Assembly: GCA_010015655.1 (NCBI GenBank)
Contig: ML976661.1
Span: 1,355,357 to 1,419,356, forward strand
Source: Bimuria novae-zelandiae CBS 107.79
Taxonomy: Eukaryota > Ascomycota > Dothideomycetes > Pleosporales > Didymosphaeriaceae
Direction of reading: 5' to 3'
Length of the DNA: 64,000 nucleotides
The notes under the pieces were generated by a model. That model was not told where the DNA came from and did not search any database. It saw only the letters and a program-made list of their open reading frames with translations. Position 1 is the stretch's first letter. Each line of letters starts with the position of its first letter. The position numbers and the translations under genes were made by a program. Below, one piece after another: positions 1 through 11,390 of the stretch.

Positions 1-2906
1 CTATTTACCCTTAGTGGCTCCCTCTAGCCTTCTTGTTAGGGCGTGAAGGGGTGCCGCCACTTAAGAGAATTCTTCTATAAACCTTTAATAGTAGTTAGTA
101 AAGCTAAGGAAGATCCTAACTACTTAGACTAAGTTTAGTTTAGGCTAATCTTTTATAGAGGCAACGCGGTCCTCCTCTATCTTTACGCCGTCTAGGGATA
201 CTATAAAGCCTAGGTATCCCACCTTGCGTGTGTGAAATTCGCATTTAGACAGTTTAGCGTATAGCCGGCGTTTAATAAGGCGTTCTAGCACTGTCTAAAC
301 GTGCTAGATGTGTTCCTCCTTTGTCTTAGAGTAGATAAGGATATCGTTGAGGTACACAATACAGTAGATGTCGAGAAGGTCTAATAGTGTATTATTAATA
401 TAGCTTTAGAAGGTCGCAGGCGCGTTTGTTAAGCCAAAAGGCATTATTATGTATTTGTACTATTTATACCTTATTTAGAAGGCTGTCTTCCATTCATCTC
501 CTGCCCTAATTCGGACGCGGTGGTAGGCGTCCCTTAGGTCTAGTTTAGTGTAGATCTAGACATCCCCTAGTCAGTCAAGGGATTTCTATATCAAGGGAAG
601 TAAGTATTAGTTCTTTATTATAACTACATTTAGTCCCTTATAGTCAACGCAGAGGCGGAGGCCTCTATCCTTTTTCTTTACAAAAAGGATTAGTGCCCCG
701 GCGCTCAATCGCGATAGTTAAATAAAGCCTTATTTAAGGTTCTTCTAGATATAGTCGCGCAGAACTGCCAACTCTAACTCTAATAGACTATAGAGTGGTC
801 TAAAAGGCACTTCCTTGCCTTCCTCGATATCGATCTTTATCTCGTGGGGGCCATGGTTAGTAAGGATGCTTGCGGCTTCTTCGAAGAAGGCTTCCTCCCA
901 CTGTTCCCAGTATTCTTTAGGTAGCGTCCCGGGTGGGCCTCCTAATGTGTCCTTTAGGGTGGCATACATAATAAAATAGTTATTTGCTATGTCTTTGGCC
1001 GTGCTAGCGAACTCTTCTACTAATTTGGTAGAGATCTTAGTCTATTTGCGCTTCCCATGGGCGAAGCGGATGGTCTTATTATAGAAGTTTGCGATGGGGC
1101 TCCATTCTGCTAGCTAGGGCATTCTTAGGACCATGTCAAATCTACTAATGTTACTAACTATAAACAGGTAACTATCGCTCTTAGTTTTACCGCGATTGTC
1201 TATAATGGTGTAGGGGAGCTTCGCCTGGCCTAGAACGCCTAAGTCTTGTCTATTCAGCGCCACGTAGCGTTTGCCTTTTATTATCGTTACCGCAACCCCT
1301 AACCGCTTTATTAGATTGCTACTAACGAAATTTGCTTTAGCTCTACAGTCTACTAGGGCTTTAATCTATTATTAGTTGCCCTTATGCTGTACTTTACCGT
1401 CCAGCGCGATTAGTAAGCCACTACTCCTATCCCTAGGGGTCCTTGCAACTGCGACTAGTTATTATTAACTTTTATTATAGTTAATCTTGCCTATAGACTG
1501 TTAGGCCTCCTAGTCTACAGCTTGTCTTTCCCCGCCTCGGCCTTGTACTTTGAACAGGACGCCTTATAATAGCCTAGTTCGTGGCAGTAGAAGTATTAGT
1601 CCTTATCCCTGTCCTCTACTACCTAAGCCTTCTTCTTGTTGTCCTTATCGCGACAGTCGCTATCGTGGCGTCTTTAGTATAGTCTTGTGTTATTTAACCT
1701 AGATCGCTTTCGATCGCGCCTTTTATTAGCTAGCTTGTTAAGGAAGTTGTTATTAACATTATATATACATTATTTCCTTAACTTATAAGGTTTTAACGCT
1801 TACTAATATATATTTACCTTTACTTCTAAGCAAGAAAGGCTCTTCTATTCGCGTAGCTACTATTTAAGGCGTTTTTAGATTTTCTTATCTAGTGCCGTGT
1901 AAAAGTTATTAATATAGTCTTTATTATTATTATCTAAGGCCTTTTCTAGGTCGCATTCCTCCTATTAGTCCTTAAGGTAGTTAAGGAGTTCTATAAGGGT
2001 CTTTTTACCTTATTTAGCTACCTTAATCCTTCGGCGAACGGCACTCTTTCGCTCCTAAGCTAATCCTAGGGAGTCCACTATAGTCTACTATAGAAGGTCC
2101 TAGGTGACTTTCCTGTGTTGCTTTCGCTTTAAGATCTTGGCGACTGTTTAGTTCTAGTAGTTACGTTATGTATCTCCTAAGTATTTTACTACGAACCTAA
2201 CCTGCGCTTTATTAGTTTTAAGGGCAGGTAAGAAGTTAATGTAGTCCTTATAGGCCTTCTTTTATAAGTTTAGTTCCTTACAACCCCTGCCCTTAAATTA
2301 AGGGGGTTTTAGCGGCTTTAATAGCTATGCGTCTAGGGTAGTAGCCACTATTTAGATCTAACGTTCTTTGTCATGGCTAGTGCGGGCCTAGCCTTGTTTA
2401 TCCTTCTTTCGCGGGCGTTGGATGCTTCTAGAGGCCTTAAATTAGTCTTAACTAGTATTATCTAAGCTTAAGGACGCGTCCTCTATTAAGCTATTACTTA
2501 ATAGGTTATTACTTGTGTCTTTGGCCTTGTCTAGGTTGCCGTAACCCTCCTCGGGCTCTAGGGAGTTGTTAGAGATGCTAGTAGTTGTTATCTCGTTCCT
2601 AACTAGGGTCTTGCCTTTAGATTAGTAACGCTCTACTATTAAGGAGGCCTCTAGTTCCTAAATACGTTGTTAGAGCTATAGCACGCCTAGGCGTTCTTAG
2701 AGGGTAACTTCCTCTAATTATTAGTTATTATTATTACTTATAATAGTAAGGGGGTCTTCCTCTAGGTCTGTAAGTGTTGTTAGGTCTTCTATAGGCGTTG
2801 CAACTATTAGAGGCTCTTATTTAGAGGGTCCTACAGGTGGTGACCTGCTTTAAGGGTCTCCTACTATCTTTAAGGTCTGGCGGGTAACTCTTCGTGTTAA
2901 TTCCAT
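1..2906 (-). pseudogene. Gag-pol of gypsy element Z (partial)
   Basis: Reading from a start codon near 2906 leftward, one can follow Gag, a CCHC zinc knuckle (about 1545-1590, CHELGYY core, first Cys now Tyr), a retropepsin active-site region near 1341-1360 (ALVDCRA where the family has a D-S/T-G-A motif), the protease-RT linker (745-969, an open stretch containing RPLYSLLELEL), and the RT catalytic box at about 335-355 reading YLNDILIYS in place of YLDD. Stops are almost all TAG or TAA at positions where glutamine is expected. The loss of a catalytic Asp and a zinc-binding Cys fits G-to-A RIP. The element is not able to encode active enzymes. Confidence 0.8.
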
Positions 2907-3119
2907 CGTATAGGTAAATTAGATATAAGGGGGTAAGGGATCGTATTATAAAAAGCGCCCTAACTACGGGCGACTCAGTCTATCCACAGTACTAAGGCGA
3001 TTCCTTAGAGAGGGAAGAGAAGGGCTGCGGCGAGGGAAGTAGATAGGCGGAAGGCCCGGATAGCGCCGGTCTAGAGCGGACTAGGGCCGTCGAGGGCCCT
3101 CGACCTACGACTCGTGACA
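2907..3119 (-). repeat. 5' LTR/leader region of element Z
   Basis: GC-rich stretch, less mutated than the coding part, lying between the gag start and the edge of element G. On the minus strand it begins TGTCACGAGTCG. The inner LTR boundary and primer-binding site cannot be fixed because the second LTR is outside the window. Confidence 0.55.
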
Positions 3120-3124
3120 GTAGC

Positions 3125-4575
3125 TACTAAATAAGCAAAGCAAATTAAGGAGCTATAAAAGCTTATAAAGTAATTTATTAGTTAAATTATAATAACCTTT
3201 AAATAGCAGCCTAAAATACCCTTTCCTAATCCTTATAATAAATAAAAGGGACTAGGAGCGTTTCTTACTAAAATAAAATTATATTTACTATAACTAAAAA
3301 AAGTTCCTAATAAAACAAGACTAATCCTAGTGACAGGCATAAATATAAAGGGAAAGGCTAACTAATAGATCCACCCTATAATAAAGTAATATCTAGAGCA
3401 CGACGACGAACTAAATAAATACGAGAAATACGTAAAGGAAGTCTTTACTAACTAAAATACGTTTAAGGAGGCCCTAGATAAAATATTTAGCACTATTAAT
3501 AAAGAACACTAGGCTAAACTATAGATATAATGTCTACGCTAGACAAAGTTAGTTAATAACTGTAAAGCTAATTTTAAATAGCTCTAATTCTTAATGAACT
3601 AGGACGAGTCGCCACTTCTAGCTATATACTATACTAGCTTAAAGGAATAAGTTAAAGATATGCTAGTTTATATCCTAAAGACTATTTAGCTATCATAACT
3701 ATAACATAATGCCTAATAAGCTAATAATTAACTTTAAGAACGACAACGAGAACGTAAAGATTAAAAAAAAAAATTTATAAAAAAAAAAGTGCTATCCTTA
3801 TCCACTCAAAACGAGATTTAGATAGAGATTTTATTATAACTAATAAAACACGTTAGCACAAGAGGTAAGCTAATAAAAATAAAAAGCCTAAATAGACTAA
3901 GTAAAGTAAGAGTACTATCTCTCCTCAAGAAAAATAATAATTTAAGGACAAGACTTACCTTGGTATAAAGAATAAGGGTGCTTTATAAGGGACTATAAGC
4001 AATAAAGAATAAAGGTTAATATAACTAACCTTTTTTAATATAGTAATAGCCATGTTTACCTTAGCAATAGAGGAGGAAGATCTTATATAGGGGATCCCTA
4101 ACTTAATAAAGTAAGTAAAAGAATAGATAGTTCTATATAAATATAAAATCTTTAGCTAACTAGCAGACAGGACTTGCTGGATATATAATAATAAAATATA
4201 TTCTCCACCCTAGTGCATTAAAAAAATAATTATGTAAGGACTACATGCTTGAAATGCTTAGTAACTAGCTAAGAAGCTATAGAGGGTCCTAGCACGCTAC
4301 CTATATAAAATTATAATAGGTAGGTAGCATGCACAAGCGGAATAGTAATAATATATAAAAGAGGATACTAGTAATACTATAAAAAATAAGCTAAAGTAGC
4401 GTATATCTCTAAAAATCTAAACTACTATTAGTTAAGCAAGGATTAGTATAGAGTACCTAATAATTACTATAAACACTCTCTACTCTACTAAATAAAACAC
4501 TATAAGTAGAACGGCTACCATAAGTGTTTTAAGGACACTTATAATATCTACGCCTAATAAAAACAGGTAACTAGA
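3125..4575 (+). pseudogene. Gag of gypsy element G, 5' segment
   Basis: In one frame, reading stop codons as former glutamines, a Gag-like protein is visible: a Lys/Gln-rich N-terminal coiled region (about 3125-3200), then the capsid-like segment with FKEALDKIF (about 3460) and LLAIYYTSLKE (about 3620-3650), and a basic region toward 4000. The last 200 bp match the region downstream of the zinc knuckle in element X. Stops are TAA/TAG throughout. The segment ends exactly at the CTAGA target duplication of X/Y and continues at 21572. Confidence 0.7.
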
Positions 4576-5019
4576 TGTTATAGGGCTTTCTCGCTCGATC
4601 CGATCCGGGTTAGGGCGGTAAGGTAATAAGGTACCTTATAGATTATTTAGTAGTATAATTTAATGCGACACTTAACGCGTGCTAGACAATCTAATTTTAT
4701 AATAAATAAGATAACTAATAGTCTATATAGGAAAACGTACTTATATAAAAGATATATAAGTTAACTATAAGGAGCGTAGATAGGAAATCGTCCTATACAT
4801 ATATCCTCCTTGTCCCATAGAGTCCCATGGTATCCCATATCCTATTCCCGTGGGATCCCATGGGATATCCTGGGACGTCACGTGACCAGGATCACGTGGT
4901 CCTATAATGTCCTATGGTCTTGGTGTCTGAGACAGCCTAGGACGTTACGTAAGCCTAAGATAGGGCCTAGTTATTATTATAAGGTCTGTTATCCTACCTT
5001 TAACTTTTAGATTATAATA
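4576..5019 (-). repeat. 3' LTR of composite element X/Y (LTR A)
   Basis: 444 bp. In plus-strand reading it starts TGTTATAGGGCT and ends GTAATA-like (ATTATAATA here, once TAACA). It aligns end to end with the split copy at 15721-15916 and 21319-21566. The U5-like part (about 4613-4785) also aligns with the reverse complement of the LTR of element G at 42,641-42,810. The short open frame at 4810-5010 is LTR sequence, not a gene. Confidence 0.85.
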
Positions 5020-5038
5020 TTATCCTCCTTCTTCCTCT
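5020..5038 (-). other. Polypurine tract of composite element X/Y
   Basis: On the minus strand an AGAGGAAGAAGGAGG-type purine run lies directly before the 3' LTR, where the plus-strand primer for reverse transcription is expected. Confidence 0.6.
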
Positions 5039-8000
5039 GCATGTCTTTATATAATAGCTAATATTCTTCTAGAGTATCCTTTATTATTATTCTATTAGAG
5101 ATTAAATAAACTTAATGAGTTAGACCGCTATAGTATCCTGCAAGTACTACGCAAGGAAGGTGTCACGAGAGCAACGCGTAGAGATATCTAGGCCTAGGTA
5201 GGCTAGATCGATATACTGCGTTCGGTATCTACGTGTAGGTACAAGACGTTGGATAAGGAAGAAAGGTCTTCTGCCCCTATCTAACGTGGATCTATCTATC
5301 TCGCTTGGCTAGGTGCTAGTACCTAGATGGCTAGCGTCGTGTCTAACCAATTAGAAGTAAGCTTCGGGGTATAGGCTATCAGACCTTTGGCTCCTAAAGT
5401 ATAAGTTTAGAGGTAGAAGCCTAGCTTCTAACTCTTATCTATCTATTAATATACTATTATTAATAGTATATCTAGGCTATTAGGTTGCCTAAAAAGTTAT
5501 TATAATAGTAGGTCCCTTCCCTTTTATAGTTAAGCTTATAAAGATCTATTAGTATCTAGTTTATTATTATTTTAAATAGATTATCTACCTATTTATTTAG
5601 GCCCTCTATATCTAAGTAGTTCTAATAGTACTTCTTTATAATAATAGAGTTAGCGAACTTTGTTACTAGTGCTTATAATAAGTTATTATATCCTATTTAT
5701 TTAACTTGGTATTCATGTCTCTTCCTTTATTAGTTAAAGTAGAGATTAACTATTTTCTTAATAAAGTACTCTGGTTCTGCGTCGATTACCACCGGTTCTA
5801 GGGGCTCTATCTGTTGTCTAGGCAGATAGGTATCTTCTGGTTCCGCTGGTCGGAGCAAGTTTATATAGAATACAAGGTGTATCTTTATTAAATCGGGTAG
5901 CTCCAGCCTATAGACGTGTGTAGAGACTACTACGCTAATTCTGTACGGGCTAACGTTCTTCTAGTCTAGCTTCTTAGACTATCGCTAGGTCCTGAGGTTC
6001 CTTACGTCTAGCCAAACGTAATTACCTATTTAATAGGCAAGTGCTAGCTATTATATATAATTTATGTACTTTTAGTGTAATGCTTGCGCTTAAGTTAGTT
6101 TTTTATAAATAAGTTTTATTACGTCCTTTATCTTCTTTACTATATAATTAGCTATAGCTATGTTAAGTCTCTATCTATAGCCTCTTTAGGCGTCTCTACT
6201 AGGTGGCTTAAATCCTATGCAAGAGTTTTAGCTATAGTAAATTAAGAATAGTAACGCTTAAGTTAACTTTAAAATTATATTATTAGCTTTAAGCTATACT
6301 ATAGGTAGCTATCGTATCTAGTTATCTTAAGCGTAGTTTGTGTATACTTGTAACACCTATTCTATAGCTACGTTAGCGTTCTCTGTTTATTTATCTATCT
6401 CTAGATAATACGCTAAGGATAGTAGTGCTATAACCCTTAGCTAGTTATAAAGCTTAGTCTAAAAGGCTAATACGAATTAGGTGCCTTAATTAGATAATAT
6501 TATTATAGAAAGGCTATAATTAGCCTATACGTATTATAGAAAAAGGTACGCGGTCTCTAGCGTAGTGATAATTCTATATAGTATTATATATTAATACTTA
6601 CTTAGCCTATTAAATACTACCATAATATTCTTGTGTCCTTCTAAATCTAGTAGGTCTACTATAAAATCTACTAAGATATGCTGCCAACGTCGTTCTGCGA
6701 TAGGCAGTGGCTTTAGGAGACTACAATATTTGTCTCTAGACGACTTCGCTTTTCGGCAGATGTGGCAACAGGCCATATATTACTTTACTATTTTAAACAT
6801 CTTAGGCTAGTAGTATTCTCTTTACAGGATCTCTAAAGTTTTGCTTCTACCTAGGTAGCTACCTACTAGAGAGTCGTGCACATGGCGAAGGAGCTTAATT
6901 TTTAGTTTATTATAGTTTAGTATTATTATATAATCGCGATAATATATATAATTATCCCTAATTTTATATTTACTAAGCATAATACTTTTTAAATTTTTAG
7001 GCTCTATTTTGTAAGAGCTATAGCGTCTTAATAATTAGTTTATCCTTAAGATATTCTTTGTTAATAATCTGCGTAATTAATTGGTCTGTCTCTATAAGGC
7101 ATATCTCTACGGCAGGCTTGAAAAGCTCTAGGCGTAGTAGTGTCTGGTTTCGTGCCGCTCTAGCTACTTCCTGTGCTGTGACATCTTGCGATTATTAGGT
7201 AAGCGCGTCTGGCTTTTCGCCCTGTTTTCCAGGCCAATAGGTAATCGTGAACTGAAAGCGGGACAGATATTCTAACTATCTAGCCTAGCGGTGCCTTAAT
7301 TACTTTATTATGGTAAAATACTATAGGTTCTTATAGGTGCTAAGCATATCTATCGGGAAGGCTACGCCCTCTAATTTTAATTTTAATTATTTAAAGTAGT
7401 GTACTATTATAAGTAGCTTTTTATTATAGATTTTATAGTTACTTTCTGCGGGGCTTATCCTCTTAGAGTAGTAGGCTACTAGCTATAGTTCTCTATCCTT
7501 ATCCTTTTAAGATAATACTTTCGCTATTATATAGTTAGAGGTGCTAGCCTCTACTATAATTAGTAGTTTAGGGTTAAAATAGCGTAGTATAGGAGAGCTT
7601 ATAGAGGTAGCTTTTAGCTAATTAAACGTATCCTAGCAAATGCTATTAAAATAAAATTCTTAATCTTTCTTTATTAGACTAATAAAAGGTAAAGCTAGTC
7701 TTAAGAAGTCTAGTATAAATTAATAATAAAAGTTTATAAAACTAAGAAAGGCTTTTATATTTTTTCCATTTTATAGGTATTCCTAGTCTTATATCGCTTC
7801 TACTTTTTTAGGGTCTACTTAGATACTATCTATCGTGATTACGTATCCTAGGTATGTAACCTAAGTCTGGTAGAATTTATACTTACTAATATTAAGTTGT
7901 AATCCCGCTTCTTCTATAGCCTTTAGTACCAAGCACACGTGTTGGCGGTGCTCCGATAGTGATTCGCTATATATCAGGATATTGTTAATATATTCTGTAT

Positions 8001-10404
8001 AGTCTAGGTAGGGCTAAAGTATATTATTTACGTAGTGCTAGAACGTACTTGGGGCATTAGCTAACCTAAATGGCATTACAAGATATTTAAATAGGCTATA
8101 TTTTATATAGAAGGCCGTTAGCTACTTATCTTCTTTCGCTATTTATAGCTTATTAAATATAGTAATAATATTAAGCTTCGTGTAGTACTTTATCTTGCTA
8201 AGACGGTTTAGCATCTCCTAGAGTAAGAAGATTAAGTATTAGTTTTTAACTATTAGCGCGTTTAGCGCTTTATAATTTATATAAAATTATAGTCTTCTAC
8301 CAAGCTTCTTTATAAAGATAATAGATAAGGCGACAGGTAACTTGCTAGCGCATATAAAGCCTTTATTAAGGTGCTCTATAAGGTACTTTCTTAGTACCTT
8401 TAGCTTATCTTAGGACATGCTATATAGTAGCCTGAAGCCTAGCTACTTGCCGTCCTAGAGCTTAATCTTTAAGTTATATAGTCGATGTTTAAGTAATCGA
8501 TCTGCCTCCTTTCGTGAGAACACATGTAGTAAGTTATAATACTTAGATAGTAATTTAGTGGCAGGATCTATTTCCTTCTTCTTTACTAGTACTTTATTAA
8601 TATCTACTATTAACACTACAAAGATCTCGTATCCTTAGCGTTTTACTAGTCTTAGTAAGGGGATTACTCTAATTACGTATATATTAAGCTTTAGTAATAT
8701 GGCGTAGGGGACGCTATCTTTTAGTTTATTATTTTAAAATAATTCCTCTATTATAGATATCTTATTAATTATAGGAGCTCTACTTAGTCTACTTATAAGC
8801 GTTAGTTTAAGCTTTTATAGCTAGTAGCGTAGTATTTCGCGCTAGTTATTATATCGCGCTTTTAACTTAAGTAAGAAAGCGGTACTTTATTAACGTCTAG
8901 TTACTATTATTATAGGTTAAAGATCTAATTTAGTGCTATGGGTTTTACTTATACGTAAGTAGTAGTCTTAATAGCATTTAGCTATAAATTTAAGCTATTC
9001 TATATTATAATCTAGCCTTACTTAATGCCTGTATATCTAGGGCTGTCTAAGAATTATCTAATGCTGACCTGTTGTTGTTACGTAGAGCGTGGCTTGTTCT
9101 ACGTGGTTCTAATAATAGAGACGTATACTCGTTATATGCATAATTTCTCTATTATCTAGTTATTTTCTATTAAATCTAGTAGGTTATATAACGTAAGGTA
9201 GTAGTTATAAACGTAGTTTTAGGTTGCGCGCGAGGTCTTAATTAATAAATTTAAGTTTTATAGCTCTAGTGTTAATAAGGATAATTACTAATTATATAGT
9301 ATTACCTTATTAGATAGTATAGGGGATGTTAATCTATTTCTCCTAATTTTTACTTAAGGGAGTAGTTTATAAATCTATTAAGACTTATATCTAGCGTAGT
9401 TCTATTAAGCAACTTATCTCTAGGACTATACGTTTCCTAATAATAATAATTATTATTATAAGCGTAATTAGGATAAGTAGGAGCTAAAACTAGAGTGTAA
9501 GGAGTATAAGTTACGTTATTTTTAATTATAAGATAAGATTAAGCGTTAGTTTAGCAAGTAATTCTAGTCTATAACACTAATCTACGTTATCCTCTTTAGG
9601 TAGTTTTTCGCGATATGTCTATATACTTTATAGTAAAAGCAGAGTCCCTTCTTTTAGTACTAATCCTTCTTCTAGTCTAATAGAGTTACGTTACTATTAT
9701 AAGATTAGTTAGTAACTCGAGCGAGTAGGTAGGTATTAAAAGTTATTATTATATTACGCAATTAGGTTAGCGTATTTATTAATATTAGATAGAATCTTAG
9801 CTCCTACTATTATACGCTAAAGGTTATCTAATAAAGAGTAGCGTAAGGTATTAATTTACGCTTCTTTATTAAGCTAGGTATTTACTATAAGGTATTAAAA
9901 CTAAGTAAAGTGGCTTAAAAAGGGATACTTTTTTTATTTTAAATTATTACGCTTGCTCTTTGCTAACAGGATTCTATTTAGGTTGTCGTATATAGCGCGA
10001 AGGAAGGCAATTAGCTTATTTATAGTATTTATATTAGAACTAATTAACGGGCTAATAAGGGTCGCAAGGTTATAGTTAAGCTAAGAGTAAGCGTAGATAA
10101 GTTTAGCGCGTTTAGTTAGGTATTAATTAGTATTACCCTCTAGCTTTATCTATAATTAAGAGATAAATAGAGGGAGTTCCTTCCTTTTGCCTATAAATAT
10201 AGGAGGATTAGGTAGTCTATCGCTTAGGCAAGCAGTCTTCGCAGTTATTAAGCTATTATTAAATAGTATTATAGAAGGCTCTAGAGCCTCCTTAGTAAGG
10301 GTTAACGTAGAGGAGTTAGTAAAGTAAATAGACTTTTTTAATAGGGTAAGCTCCTTGCGTAGAGCTTTTATATTAGCTTAATACTAGGCCTGTACGTTGT
10401 GCGA
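5039..10404 (-). pseudogene. Gag-pol body Y of composite element, chromodomain gypsy
   Basis: Read leftward from about 10,404: Gag with a Lys-rich start (ALRKELTLLKKS near 10,360) and the GKRKELPLFIS segment (about 10,170), a zinc knuckle near 9612-9652 (CFYYKVYRH, two Cys now Tyr), RT with YINNILIYSES at about 7976-7996 where YxDD is expected, RNase H with NYKIYNKKLL near 7400-7450, integrase with CHICRKAKSSRDKY and the catalytic-core start VDFIVDLLD (6591-6776), and a C-terminal chromodomain (about 5609-5790). It then runs into about 550 bp of 3' non-coding sequence. Stops fall at expected Gln codons. The RT family differs clearly from body X. Confidence 0.8.
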
Positions 10405-11190
10405 TATTTTTACGTAATACCTTATATAGGTCCTGTATAAGTTTTATCTTGTTAGCTACGTCCTTCGCAACGCTTTTAATGTCTAATAGATCCTGGTAAG
10501 TCGTTGGCTCACATCCATGATTAGCGTAGTATAGCAAGTACCCTATAGTCGCCAATTTTGCGCTATTATATGCTAGCTAGGCTATTAGTAATAGCTTAAC
10601 CTAATTATCTTAAAGCTTATTTATATATATCTAAAGGTACTATTTTAACGTCTAATTTGTTAGCTTAGTTTAGCTATCTATCTTAGGGTAGAAGCTCGTC
10701 GTGAGCTTATATTTAATCTTTAATTTAGATATAAACGTGGTCTAATATAATAATGTAAATATCTTAGCCCTATTTATAATAAACATATCTAGTTATCTAA
10801 CCTGCAATATTTGCTCGTGTGTTACTATATAGGCTAATTCTTCCGCTAATATAGCTTTCCTAATTAGCATAAACCTTAACTTTTTAGTTAGTAAATAAAC
10901 TATAACTAAAATTAAGTTATAGGGTTCCTTATTCCCTAGTGCTAATAATGCTAGTAATTTTATATTAAAATCTGTAGTTATGCTTAACTAAAGTCTTAGG
11001 GATGGCTATAATAATTATAAACGACTGTAGGGCTTATATCTCTTACGCTTATTTTTATAATAGGCTAAATAGTTTCCTAATACCTTTTATACTACCTATC
11101 GTAGCCCAGAGATAGCATATTCGTTCGCGATTAAACGCGTTATTTTAGTAATTTTTAGGTATACCTATGTCCGATTATACGGCCTCTATC

Positions 11191-11390
11191 TGTTGTGGAT
11201 ATGAGGCTGGAACACTCTCTCTTTTGTACTATTCTAAATAGGGCTAGCGCTGTAGCGGCACTTATTTGGAGCCTCGCACACATCTGCATTCCAGGAACAC
11301 AGAACACGAACATCATCAATCAATCATCACATCCATCAAATTCTCATCATTGCATTATCTCAAAGTGACAGAACACTATCAAATCTGACA
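11191..11390. repeat. Solo LTR, about 200 bp, little RIP
   Basis: Begins TGTTGTGG and ends CTGACA, rich in unmutated CA dinucleotides, in the middle of heavily RIPped gypsy sequence. The two flanks (CTATC and TATAT) do not match, and body X lacks about 300 bp at this point, so recombination or deletion followed insertion. The size and 3' end resemble the 209-bp LTR of copia 2, but the sequence is not the same. Confidence 0.6.

Larger units (their letters stand above)
1..3119 (-). mobile_element. Ty3/gypsy element Z, 5' part, RIP-degraded
   Basis: Minus-strand LTR retrotransposon that runs off the left window edge, so only its 5' LTR/leader, gag, protease and the start of reverse transcriptase are visible. 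The LTR start reads TGTCACGAGTCG on the minus strand from 3119. Its right flank is the gag of element G, and G's reading frame begins immediately there, so Z probably inserted into G near the gag start. The candidate right target-site copy is GTAGC (3120-3124); the other copy lies outside the window. CpA is strongly replaced by TpA, the mark of RIP. Confidence 0.8.

Noticed and set aside
745..969. Minus open frame as an independent small gene
   Set aside because: It is the protease-RT linker of gypsy element Z.
4810..5010. Plus open frame with CCCATGG-rich repeats as a gene
   Set aside because: It lies in LTR A and is matched by LTR B at 21,350-21,560.
10373..10555. Minus open frame as a gene
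   Set aside because: It is an integrase fragment of body X, matching element G near 35,960-36,110.
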